Below are positions 8,681-17,875 of a stretch of 64,000 nt of DNA, one piece after another; positions within the stretch are counted from its first letter, which is position 1, and each line of letters begins with the position of its first letter. The translations under genes were made by a program, and so were the position numbers. This DNA comes from Owenweeksia sp. (GTDB lineage: Bacteria > Bacteroidota > Bacteroidia > Flavobacteriales > Schleiferiaceae), in assembly GCA_002695025.1 (NCBI GenBank), contig NZNV01000008.1, forward strand, positions 62,001 to 126,000, in the 5' to 3' direction. The notes below the pieces were generated by a model. The model did not search any database, was not told the DNA's origin, and worked only from the letters and a program-made list of their open reading frames with translations.

Positions 8681-8709
8681 AAAACCCGGCAGCCATAGCT
8701 GCCGGGTTT
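8678..8709 (-). terminator. Rho-independent terminator after groEL
   Basis: On the minus strand, arms AAACCCGGCAGC and GCTGCCGGGTTT (8682-8709) form a 12-bp stem with a 4-nt loop, running into a tract of T residues (A residues 8678-8684 on the plus strand). It lies 24 nt after the groEL stop. Confidence 0.93.
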
Positions 8710-8732
8710 CCTATAATTAGAATGTGTTGTAA

Positions 8733-10388
<1,656 letters not shown>

Positions 10389-10416
10389 TTAAGATTTTGA
10401 AAATGGTTTGAATGAA

Positions 10417-10698
10417 TTAACCGAGAATGGCAAAAATGTCCGACTCGCGCATGATGAGATAATCTTTTCCTTCATGCTTGATCTCGGTACCGCCATATTT
10501 TCCATAAAGAACTCGATCACCCGCTTTTACGGTCATCGGCTCATCTTTTTTGCCGTTACCTACCGCTACTACAATCCCTTGCTGGGGCTTTTCCTGAGCC
10601 GTGTCGGGAATTATAATACCAGAAGCGGTTTTCGTTTCAGCAGCACTTGGTTCTACCAGAACCCGGTCTGCCAATGGACGAAGGTTAATATCTGCCAT
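10417..10698 (-). CDS. groES: Co-chaperonin GroES
   Basis: 10-kDa lid of the GroEL chamber, 93 residues. Visible: [20 protein letters not shown], the mobile-loop region [18 protein letters not shown], and the roof/C-terminal [14 protein letters not shown] and [13 protein letters not shown]. It is the first gene of the groES-groEL operon. No CIRCE inverted repeat is visible upstream; a different TGTCAG/CTGACA repeat set lies in the 118-bp leader region. Confidence 0.98.
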   Translation of the reverse strand: MADINLRPLADRVLVEPSAAETKTASGIIIPDTAQEKPQQGIVVAVGNGKKDEPMTVKAGDRVLYGKYGGTEIKHEGKDYLIMRESDIFAILG

Positions 10699-10749
10699 TG
10701 TGTTATTTGTTTTGGGTTATACTATTGATTTTTATGATGACTCCCCTGA

Positions 10750-10790
10750 TGTCAGAAAGTATGCCAAGGCCTTTAACTGACAGCCTGACA
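10750..10790. promoter_or_regulatory. TGTCAG/CTGACA repeats upstream of groES
   Basis: The gap upstream of groES (10699-10816) holds TGTCAG (10750-10755), the palindrome AAGGCCTT (10766-10773), and two copies of CTGACA (10777-10782, 10785-10790). The first hexamer is inverted relative to the others. No CIRCE and no TAnnTTTG box is seen here, so this may be the heat-shock control site. That role is inferred. Confidence 0.3.
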
Positions 10791-10816
10791 TTTTCAATGT
10801 CTCCACAGCCAGGAAA

Positions 10817-12259
10817 CTATGGTTGACGGTAGAAGTATAAATGATAATTTCCGTAATGCTCTTCAGTGATCACCGGGTAATGTTCTTCCAGTATGAACCC
10901 GTTATTTCGGAACGCTCCGCCTGAATCTTCCTCTCCATTTTCCGTCACCACCAATACCGGCTTGTAGTGCTCCATAAAACCATGCATGAGCGTAAAATCG
11001 TTCCATACAGGCACTACATAAGCAGTATTATTCCATACCAGACCGGTGGCCCAGACTCCGGCCACTGGCCTTCCCCGGAAATCGTTTACCGCCCATTGAT
11101 CAATGATCTTTTTTGAATCATACGTACGACTTAGCACTAAATGGCCCACCTGAAAAGAATGAAAACCTACCAAGATAATAGCTGCCAAAGCTGTCCAGCG
11201 CCTGAGAAGGGAATCTTCTCTCTTGAAGGCTACGTAGATAAAAACGGAACACCACAAGGCCATAGCCATGAGCAAGCTTAACGCATAACGCGTGGGCAGC
11301 CATTGAATAACTAATTTATGGTGCTCCAGCAACACCCAAATTCCCGCCAGGTATAAAAGCAGGAAATGAGACGGCCGGATGGATTTTCTTTTCACCATCA
11401 CCCATACCAGGCTTAACCAAAAGAAAAGAAGAAGGGGTAAGTTCTCCGGTCGCAAGTAAAAGGTTTGCACATTCCCTGTCAGCGCTTTTAACCAGGACCA
11501 GTCTCCCGAATAGCGATGGGTTACCTGGTTAAAAAGAACTTTATCAAAAACATCAGCCACCCATATATACCAGCCCAATATATAAACCGCTGTTGCTAAA
11601 ATGTACAATCCCAAAAGAGATAGGCCAATTTGCTTTACCGGCCGGCCTTTACCACCATGGTTCAAAAACTGAAAAAATACGCCTGCCGGAAAAACCATCA
11701 GGTAGAGGAACTGGATCTTCAGGCACACCGTAACAAAGAGGAACAGGAAATGCAAGATCAGGTCCTGCCGTCTTCCGGAATGAAGGAAATGGTAAGCATA
11801 GGCTATACTGAGCAAGATAAACTGGACCGCCAGGATCTCTACCATTGAAAAGTGAAAGAATTGGAAAACAAAATAATTCAATCCTCCGGTGAGCAAAAGG
11901 AGCAGGCTTAACCAGGGCTTGTTCAACACCTTTGAAAACACCATAAAAACCACAATGGCTCCTAGCAAAATGGCCAGCCTTGCTGTAATGCGTGAAGTAC
12001 CAAAAAGCTTAAAAACCCCGGCCAAGTAAAGGTTAAAGACAGGAGATTTTACCAAGTTATCACATTCTTCCACACCCCAACGTCCATGGTTGATGTAATT
12101 ACGGGCCTGGCAGGTATTGAGGCCTTCATCAGTAAAGGGCCCCCGGCTGGTTGAAATGTCCACAGAAGGGTCGGCCTGTATCAAAATCAATTGCATGGCC
12201 AGGAATAAGATCATTAAGCCCGCCAGCGCATACCAGCCCGTTTTTGGATGCAACAACAT
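10817..12259 (-). CDS. Polytopic membrane glycosyltransferase-like protein (ArnT/PMT type)
   Basis: A 480-residue protein with about ten hydrophobic helices. An acidic motif in the first extracytoplasmic loop (GPFTDEG, about residues 40-46) and the architecture fit GT39/GT83-type enzymes that move sugars from polyprenyl-phosphate carriers to lipids or proteins. A soluble C-terminal part follows the last helix (about 390-480). The substrate cannot be told from sequence. It starts 16 nt after the T tract of the secG terminator, so it depends on read-through or on a promoter hidden in that hairpin region. Confidence 0.7.
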   Translation of the reverse strand: MLLHPKTGWYALAGLMILFLAMQLILIQADPSVDISTSRGPFTDEGLNTCQARNYINHGRWGVEECDNLVKSPVFNLYLAGVFKLFGTSRITARLAILLGAIVVFMVFSKVLNKPWLSLLLLLTGGLNYFVFQFFHFSMVEILAVQFILLSIAYAYHFLHSGRRQDLILHFLFLFVTVCLKIQFLYLMVFPAGVFFQFLNHGGKGRPVKQIGLSLLGLYILATAVYILGWYIWVADVFDKVLFNQVTHRYSGDWSWLKALTGNVQTFYLRPENLPLLLFFWLSLVWVMVKRKSIRPSHFLLLYLAGIWVLLEHHKLVIQWLPTRYALSLLMAMALWCSVFIYVAFKREDSLLRRWTALAAIILVGFHSFQVGHLVLSRTYDSKKIIDQWAVNDFRGRPVAGVWATGLVWNNTAYVVPVWNDFTLMHGFMEHYKPVLVVTENGEEDSGGAFRNNGFILEEHYPVITEEHYGNYHLYFYRQP

Positions 12260-12274
12260 AGAACTCCCGAAAAT

Positions 12275-12306
12275 AAAAAACCCCGCAATTGAATTGCAGG
12301 GTTTTT
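12275..12306 (-). terminator. Rho-independent terminator after secG
   Basis: AAAAACCC-c-GCAATT-g-AATTGC-a-GGGTTTTT (about 12276-12305) is nearly perfectly palindromic. On the minus strand it ends in a T-rich tract (TTTTTTATTTT), 22 nt after the secG stop. The symmetric T/A flanks would allow activity on both strands. Confidence 0.85.
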
Positions 12307-12327
12307 AAAGTTCTTTAAAGGAAGTAT

Positions 12328-12717
12328 TTATTCATCGCCTCCATCCTCATCAACAGAGGTAGGCATATCTTCTTGCAGCATTTGTCCTTGTCCCTGAGCG
12401 GGAGGAGGCGCAACCGGGCTAGCTTGTGGCATGGTATTCAGCTCCTCTTCAATGCGGGATCCATTACCTTCGGCAGCACTGTTGTACATAGGATTCAGTA
12501 CAACGTTAGCAGCCAAAACAAGCACTACTAGTGCTACGGCCAATGCCCAGGTTCCACGGTCCAGAAAATCGGTTGTTTTTTTCACACCGCCAAAAAGCTG
12601 TGTTCCACCTCCGCCAAAAGAAGAACTCAAACCTCCTCCTTTAGGGTTCTGGATCAATACGATCAGGATAAGTAACACACAGGTAATGATTATCAAAACA
12701 GAGAACAACATCGTCAT
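12328..12717 (-). CDS. secG: Preprotein translocase subunit SecG
   Basis: Small membrane subunit of the SecYEG channel. Two transmembrane helices (about 4-22 and 55-75) flank the conserved cytoplasmic loop (LIQNPKGGGLSSSFGG and GGGTQLFGGVKKTTDFLDR). The 129-residue length includes a Pro/Gln/Asp-rich C-terminal tail common in Bacteroidota SecG. It is the last gene of the miaB-to-secG operon, 11 nt after the TPR protein gene, and is followed by a terminator. Confidence 0.95.
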   Translation of the reverse strand: MTMLFSVLIIITCVLLILIVLIQNPKGGGLSSSFGGGGTQLFGGVKKTTDFLDRGTWALAVALVVLVLAANVVLNPMYNSAAEGNGSRIEEELNTMPQASPVAPPPAQGQGQMLQEDMPTSVDEDGGDE

Positions 12718-12728
12718 AACAAACCGGC

Positions 12729-14093
12729 TTATTTACTCTTTTTCAGTTTTTTGATTTCCAAAATTTGGTCGGCAAAGAAACTACTTTTTTCCGGATATTT
12801 CAACTTCAGAATTTGATATGCCTTAATCGCTTTATCATAATGCCCCTGCTTAATGTACACCTTAGCAAGGGTTTCGGTTATCAGCGACCCGTCTCCTGAA
12901 CTTTGCAGCTCATTTATATTAAACTGGCGGGAGGCAGCAGGTTCTTTACTCTTTTGCTTAAGTTTTGGGAGCTTTTCCACGAAGGTATCGAAGAGTTGGA
13001 TCTTCTCCTCAAAGGCCATCGCCCCCTCTTCCATTCTGGCTTTGGGCGGAGCAGTATTTTCGTTACTTGTATCATCCCCTTCCGAAAGCCTCTTCAGCCA
13101 ATCGGAAAAGCTATGTTTTTCAGCGGGATCCAGTGGGCGCACACCACTATTTCGTTCAGATCCCGGTTCTTCCTCATCAATGGTGAATACGGGTTGCGAG
13201 TCTTCCCGGAACGAGACTTCCCCCTTATCTTCTTCCACAACCTCATCTTCTGCGGTAATTTCCTCCGGCTCAACCACAGCAGGCTCCGAATTGGCCTCTT
13301 CCTGAATTTCTTCCGCTTGAGGAATCTCAGGGGTTTCAGCACTCAGCTCTTCTTTTACCGCTTCAGGCTTTGGTTCTTCAATCGCTTGACTGTCCGCTTC
13401 TTCAGCTTTGGGCTCAAGCTCTTCCGGTCGATCCTTTTTCAGGCTTTCCAGCTTTTCCCTTATTCCCCGGATGCGGTCATCCATAGCCGAGTTTTCCGAC
13501 CCGCCTTTCTTTTTGGCTTCGTATTGCTCGCGCATTTTACGGCTTCTCTCCAGGATGGCCCTAATTCTTTCGGCTGCCGTCATTTCTTCCTCAGCAGGCC
13601 CTTCCTCGCTCTCCGTATTTTCCTCATGAATCTCCGGCTCCTGCTCTGCTTCAGGCTGGGGCTCCGGTTCAGGGGCTGGCTCTTCCATTTCTTTTTCAGC
13701 CACCGGCTCGGCAGGCATTTTTTCTTCAGGGACTTCTTCCTGCGTTCTTTCCTGGGGCGCAACTTCTTCTGATATTCCCTCTGTTACGTCTTTTTCCTCC
13801 AGTGGTTCCGGAACCGGCTTTCCAGGATCCATAGTTTCCAGTTCCTCGCGGGGAATGGATTCCACCCCTTCAAAGAGATCGTACAAAACCGTGCGATCAT
13901 TGGTAAGGATAGACGTTTTGCCCAGCTGTTGGTTAAAGAGATGCTCGTTGGAATTTTTAAGGCGTAAGGCGTACAGAAGTTGTACCGCCTGGCTGTACGG
14001 GTATTGAGCCGCCAGTTTTTTGAGCTCAGTCACTTCTTTCCGGTGAATTTTACCGGGTCGTTCAAGCAGAGTTGTAAATTCCTGGGCGTCCAC
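12729..14093 (-). CDS. Acidic Glu/Pro-rich protein with C-terminal TPR
   Basis: A 454-residue cytoplasmic protein. The N-terminus (about 1-95) is helical and conserved-looking (LLERPGKIHRKEVTELKKL, YPYSQAVQLLYALRLKN). Residues about 100-320 are low-complexity, dominated by Glu, Pro and Ala. The C-terminus holds a tetratricopeptide-like hairpin (ETLAKVYIKQGHYDKAIKAY, QILKLKYPEKSSFF). Such proteins recur between lptE and secG in Bacteroidota from memory, but the function is unknown. The start lies 3 nt after the lptE stop. Confidence 0.8.
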   Translation of the reverse strand: MDAQEFTTLLERPGKIHRKEVTELKKLAAQYPYSQAVQLLYALRLKNSNEHLFNQQLGKTSILTNDRTVLYDLFEGVESIPREELETMDPGKPVPEPLEEKDVTEGISEEVAPQERTQEEVPEEKMPAEPVAEKEMEEPAPEPEPQPEAEQEPEIHEENTESEEGPAEEEMTAAERIRAILERSRKMREQYEAKKKGGSENSAMDDRIRGIREKLESLKKDRPEELEPKAEEADSQAIEEPKPEAVKEELSAETPEIPQAEEIQEEANSEPAVVEPEEITAEDEVVEEDKGEVSFREDSQPVFTIDEEEPGSERNSGVRPLDPAEKHSFSDWLKRLSEGDDTSNENTAPPKARMEEGAMAFEEKIQLFDTFVEKLPKLKQKSKEPAASRQFNINELQSSGDGSLITETLAKVYIKQGHYDKAIKAYQILKLKYPEKSSFFADQILEIKKLKKSK

Positions 14094-14096
14094 GTA

Positions 14097-14600
14097 TTAC
14101 CAGCTACCGATTGATTGGTTCAATATATTTTCCGAGAGCTCCTGTGATATTTGTTCCAACAAAACTCCTTCCACACTGGAAAGCTCTTCCGAAGCATCAA
14201 AATCCGCAAAACGCGAAAACCTCTGCTCGAAGCTCTTCTTAGGTTCTAATTTATTGGTAAATATAACATTTACCGTTACAGTTAAACGGGTTTGGGCAGC
14301 AGCTCCAAAATCATCAGCCTGGGCGTTAATCGGTTCAATCCTGTAGTCCACTATAGAGCCTTCAAAATGAAGGTCACCGTTTCGCTCCTGTAGCTCCAAT
14401 GGCGTTTGTTGCACGAAGATATCCCGTAGTGTTTCGGTGAATGTCTGACTCAACTGCGGTTGCACCAGGCTGGCATTGTTCTGGAAAAAGTCAATGGAAA
14501 TGGTTTTGGCATCGCCTACGTCACCCCCGGTAAAAGAGTATCCCCCGTTACAGGAAGCAATGAGCAGGGCCAGGCTAAAAAAGGCAAGGATCTTCTTCAC
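14097..14600 (-). CDS. lptE: LPS-assembly lipoprotein LptE
   Basis: A 167-residue lipoprotein (lipobox LLIASC, Cys17) of the LptE family, which plugs the LptD barrel and delivers lipopolysaccharide to the outer leaflet. The signature start GYSFTGG just after the Cys, the TETLRDIFVQQTPLELQERNGD segment, and the C-terminal ISQELSENILNQSIGSW fit Bacteroidota LptE. The start codon is GTG, overlapping the TAG stop of the sigma-54 activator gene by one base (TAGTG), so translation is probably coupled. Confidence 0.85.
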   Translation of the reverse strand: MKKILAFFSLALLIASCNGGYSFTGGDVGDAKTISIDFFQNNASLVQPQLSQTFTETLRDIFVQQTPLELQERNGDLHFEGSIVDYRIEPINAQADDFGAAAQTRLTVTVNVIFTNKLEPKKSFEQRFSRFADFDASEELSSVEGVLLEQISQELSENILNQSIGSW

Positions 14601-15862
14601 TACAGATTGTATTGTTTTATCTTACGGTACAAAGTCCGTTCCGAAATACCCAGTTCATCAGCGGCATCCTTACGTTTTCCGCTGTTGCGTTCCAGGGCTT
14701 TGCGAATCAGTTCCAGCTCCTTATCCTGCAATGAGAGGTTTTCCTCTTCTACGGTTTCATGATCCGTATCATAGGTTTCATGGTGAACCTCAGTACTGCC
14801 CTCCTTATAGATAGGCAAGTACTGTTGACGCTCATCCTGGAGATCTTCACTTATGGCCTCCTCCTCTTCTTCATCCCCGTAGATCTTATGGATCAGCTTA
14901 CTATTATTTTCCTGAAATTTTTCCGAAACGCCACTCTTCATCAGCTCAAGGGTGAGCTTTTTAAGATCGGTCAGATCGTTCTTCATATCAAAAAGCACCT
15001 TGTACAGTATTTCGCGTTCGTTGCTGAAATCGCTCTGCTGCTTCTTCTCCGCATACAAGGCTGGAAGCTCACTTTTACCGATGCCAGGTAAATAATTCAT
15101 TAAGATATCCGGACCTATTTCACGATCCTGCTCCACCACCGAAAGCTGTTCGGCAAGGTTCCGCAATTGCCGGATATTTCCCGGCCAGCGGTAATTTTTG
15201 AGCAACTCTACGGCATCGTTGCTCAAACGGATAGGTGGTAAATGATACTTATCGGCAAAATCAGCTACAAACTTGCGAAATATCAGGTGAATATCTTCCT
15301 TTCGTTCGCGCAAGGGCGGTATTTTGATCTCTACCGTATTTAAACGGTAATACAGGTCTTCCCGGAACTTTGCCTTGCGGATAGCATCGATGAGGTCTAC
15401 ATTGGTGGCGGCTGTTATCCGCACATTGGTCTTTTGGGTTTTGGAAGATCCTACCTTTATGAATTCACCGGTTTCCAGAACCCTTAAGAGACGAACCTGT
15501 GTAGAAAGGGGAAGCTCGCCCACCTCATCCAGGAATATGGTGCCACCGTCTGCTTCTTCAAAATATCCTTTACGCGTACCTGTAGCACCGGTAAAAGCTC
15601 CCTTTTCATGACCAAAAAGCTCACTATCAATGGTTCCTTCAGGAATGGCCCCACAGTTTACTGCTATATAGGGGTTATGCTTACGATGTGACTGTCCGTG
15701 GATGATACGCGGAATAGCCTCTTTACCCACACCACTTTCACCTGTAATGAGTACGGAAATATCTGTGGATGCCACCTGCATGGCCTTGTTGAGGGCACGG
15801 TCTAAAAGCGGGGAAGCCCCGATGATGCCGTACCGTTGTTTTACCTCCTGTATTGAGCTCAC
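14600..15862 (-). CDS. Sigma-54 interacting transcriptional activator without receiver domain
   Basis: A 420-residue AAA+ enhancer-binding protein that remodels RNA polymerase-sigma-54. Walker A is GESGVGKE (41-48), the sigma-54 contact loop GAFTGA is at 88-93, and GGTIFLDEVGELPLS gives Walker B. After a linker rich in Glu/Gln there is a C-terminal Fis-type helix-turn-helix (RKDAADELGISERTLYRKI). No N-terminal receiver, GAF or PAS domain is present: the AAA+ domain starts almost at the N-terminus, so activity must be set by expression or a partner. It sits between an exported protein gene (4-nt overlap) and lptE (1-nt overlap). Confidence 0.93.
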   Translation of the reverse strand: MSSIQEVKQRYGIIGASPLLDRALNKAMQVASTDISVLITGESGVGKEAIPRIIHGQSHRKHNPYIAVNCGAIPEGTIDSELFGHEKGAFTGATGTRKGYFEEADGGTIFLDEVGELPLSTQVRLLRVLETGEFIKVGSSKTQKTNVRITAATNVDLIDAIRKAKFREDLYYRLNTVEIKIPPLRERKEDIHLIFRKFVADFADKYHLPPIRLSNDAVELLKNYRWPGNIRQLRNLAEQLSVVEQDREIGPDILMNYLPGIGKSELPALYAEKKQQSDFSNEREILYKVLFDMKNDLTDLKKLTLELMKSGVSEKFQENNSKLIHKIYGDEEEEEAISEDLQDERQQYLPIYKEGSTEVHHETYDTDHETVEEENLSLQDKELELIRKALERNSGKRKDAADELGISERTLYRKIKQYNL

Positions 15863-16275
15863 TTTATATAATACTTTATTTCAATGGGTTTATCCTGGTG
15901 TATCAATGTACCCGTAGAACGATTGACCACATGAGGTTTAAACGCCTTTATCATCAGGTAATCTGCTTCAGGAAGCGGCTTTGCCAGCTTCAACGTTTTG
16001 GCCCGGCCACTGCCAATACCCTTCCATATCTCTTTGCCGTCCCGGTTAAAAACCCTCACCTCCACACCGGTGGACAGGTTCTCCACGCAGTACCCTTGTG
16101 TGGTGTCCATCACGCAAAAGGTAAAAACACCCTTGCCTTTTATTTGATCATTGGTAACGGCAAATGTGAGGTTATTATCTACCCAGTTTTCACCCACTTT
16201 TTCCTGTGCATAACCTGTGTAGCCAAGTGTAAGTAAAGTGAGGACAACAAAAAACAGTTTTGGATTATTCATCAA
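15859..16275 (-). CDS. Small exported protein, unknown function
   Basis: A 138-residue protein with a clear signal peptide (cleavage likely after YTGYAQ). The mature part is strand-rich with two Cys residues (FTFCVMD, GYCVEN) that could form a disulfide. No family recognised. Its start overlaps the miaB stop (16265-16275) and its stop overlaps the sigma-54 activator start by 4 nt, so it is embedded in the operon. Confidence 0.78.
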   Translation of the reverse strand: MMNNPKLFFVVLTLLTLGYTGYAQEKVGENWVDNNLTFAVTNDQIKGKGVFTFCVMDTTQGYCVENLSTGVEVRVFNRDGKEIWKGIGSGRAKTLKLAKPLPEADYLMIKAFKPHVVNRSTGTLIHQDKPIEIKYYIK

Positions 16276-17710
16276 TTCTTTCTCCTAATAATGTTGCGGC
16301 CGTACAATCGTGTATCTTCACTTTCACAAAATCACCCGGTTTTTCATTCCCTTTCGGGAATACCACTACAGTATTCCGGGTACTGCGACCAAACCAGTCG
16401 TCTTCGGATTTTTTAGAAGTTCCTTCAATCAAAACCTCTTCCACCTTCCCAATCTGCTCCTGGTTGCGTTCCAGCGAATGTTGCTGTTGAAGATCAATGA
16501 TCTCGGTAAGCCTGCGTTTTTTAATTTCAAGAGGAACATCATCCTCCATTTTCCGTGCCGCATAAGTATTGGGGCGCTCGGAATAATAAAACATATACCC
16601 GAAGTCGTACTTCACGTACTCCATCAGGCTGAGGGTTTCCCGGTGATCTTCTTCCGTTTCGGTGGGAAAGCCGGTAATCATGTCATGAGATATCCCGCAA
16701 TCGGGAATTATCTTTTTTACCCGGTCGATGAGATCAAAGTACTCCTGACGATTGTGGCCGCGGTTCATCAATTCCAGGATACGGCTGGAACCCGACTGCA
16801 CTGGTAAGTGGATGTAATTGCAGATATTACCATACCGGGCAATCGTATGCAGCACGTCATCCGACATATCCTGGGGATTGGAAGTAGAAAAACGAATGCG
16901 CATTCCCGGCACTGCCAACGCTACTTTTTCCAAGAGTCCGGCAAAGTGCACAGCAGTGGCTTTAGCCGCTTCACTGGCCTTTTCAAAATCTTTTTTCAGG
17001 CCACCTCCATACCATAAATAGGAGTCTACATTCTGGCCTAACAGAGTAACCTCCTTATAGCCATTGGTCCAAAGTTGCTGGCACTCTTCCACAATGGTTT
17101 CCGGATTCCGGCTACGTTCACGTCCCCGGGTGAAGGGTACCACGCAAAATGTACACATATTATCACAACCCCGTGTAATGGATACAAAAGCAGTGACGCC
17201 ATTGCTACCCAATCGCACCGGGTTTACATCCGCATACGTTTCCTCTTTGGAAAGGATCACGTTAACAGCCTTGCGCCCGGCATCTATTTCCTTAACCAGG
17301 TTGGGCAGATCACGATACGCGTCAGGGCCAACCACCAGGTCTACCAGTTTCTCCTCGTCCAGTAATTTACTCTTCAGGCGTTCTGCCATACAGCCCAACA
17401 CCCCGATCTTCATCTCGGGCCTTTCGTTCTTTATTTTGTTGAAGCTGGTAAGGCGTTTCCGAACGGTTTGCTCCGCTTTATCACGAATGCTGCAGGTATT
17501 GAGAAGTACTAGGTCCGCCTCCTCCATATTACGGGTAGTACCGTATCCTTCTTTGGAAAGTATGGACGCTACAATTTCACTATCTGAAAAATTCATCTGG
17601 CAACCGTAGCTTTCTATATACAGCTTCTTTTCGTTGATCCCGTCTTCCAGCAACACCGTTTCCCCCTGCCGGGATTCATTTATTTCCTTTTCGTTTACCA
17701 AGTTAGCCAT
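16265..17710 (-). CDS. miaB: tRNA-2-methylthio-N6-dimethylallyladenosine synthase MiaB
   Basis: Radical-SAM methylthiotransferase that thiomethylates i6A37 of tRNAs reading UNN codons. The N-terminal UPF0004 domain has the three cluster Cys ([27 protein letters not shown]). The radical-SAM motif CDNMCTFC follows, and a C-terminal TRAM domain ends the protein ([29 protein letters not shown]). 481 residues, slightly longer than E. coli MiaB. It is the first gene of the operon running to secG and is divergent from topA. Confidence 0.96.
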   Translation of the reverse strand: MANLVNEKEINESRQGETVLLEDGINEKKLYIESYGCQMNFSDSEIVASILSKEGYGTTRNMEEADLVLLNTCSIRDKAEQTVRKRLTSFNKIKNERPEMKIGVLGCMAERLKSKLLDEEKLVDLVVGPDAYRDLPNLVKEIDAGRKAVNVILSKEETYADVNPVRLGSNGVTAFVSITRGCDNMCTFCVVPFTRGRERSRNPETIVEECQQLWTNGYKEVTLLGQNVDSYLWYGGGLKKDFEKASEAAKATAVHFAGLLEKVALAVPGMRIRFSTSNPQDMSDDVLHTIARYGNICNYIHLPVQSGSSRILELMNRGHNRQEYFDLIDRVKKIIPDCGISHDMITGFPTETEEDHRETLSLMEYVKYDFGYMFYYSERPNTYAARKMEDDVPLEIKKRRLTEIIDLQQQHSLERNQEQIGKVEEVLIEGTSKKSEDDWFGRSTRNTVVVFPKGNEKPGDFVKVKIHDCTAATLLGERIDE

Positions 17711-17739
17711 CAGCCTTTAGTCATCTAAAATTTGTACCG

Positions 17740-17747
17740 CAAAGCTA
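17740..17747 (-). promoter_or_regulatory. Candidate -7 box for the miaB operon
   Basis: On the minus strand TAgcTTTG, an exact -7 box, 29 nt before the miaB ATG. No good -33 box is seen at 19-21 nt, so confidence is limited. Confidence 0.35.
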
Positions 17748-17808
17748 CAAATAGCATTCCGCTTGTGCCAGTTTGGCAGACCAACTTTAACGTTCTGGTC
17801 ATCATTCA

Positions 17809-17841
17809 TTTGCACCATTCGAAAACATTTGATTTATTTTG
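17809..17841 (+). promoter_or_regulatory. Candidate promoter of topA
   Basis: TTTG (17809-17812), 21 nt, TTatTTTG (17834-17841), one mismatch to the -7 consensus, 34 nt upstream of the preferred topA start. Confidence 0.35.
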
Positions 17842-17875
17842 GCGGTTTCAAAAACACTCAAATACCGCTTCGGAA

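Noticed and set aside
10699-10816. A CIRCE/HrcA operator upstream of groES
   Set aside because: No TTAGCACTC-N9-GAGTGCTAA or near match is present.
12903-13772. A 289-codon frame antisense to the Glu/Pro-rich protein
   Set aside because: Its Arg/Phe/Leu-rich translation simply mirrors the Glu/Pro codons of the low-complexity gene on the minus strand.
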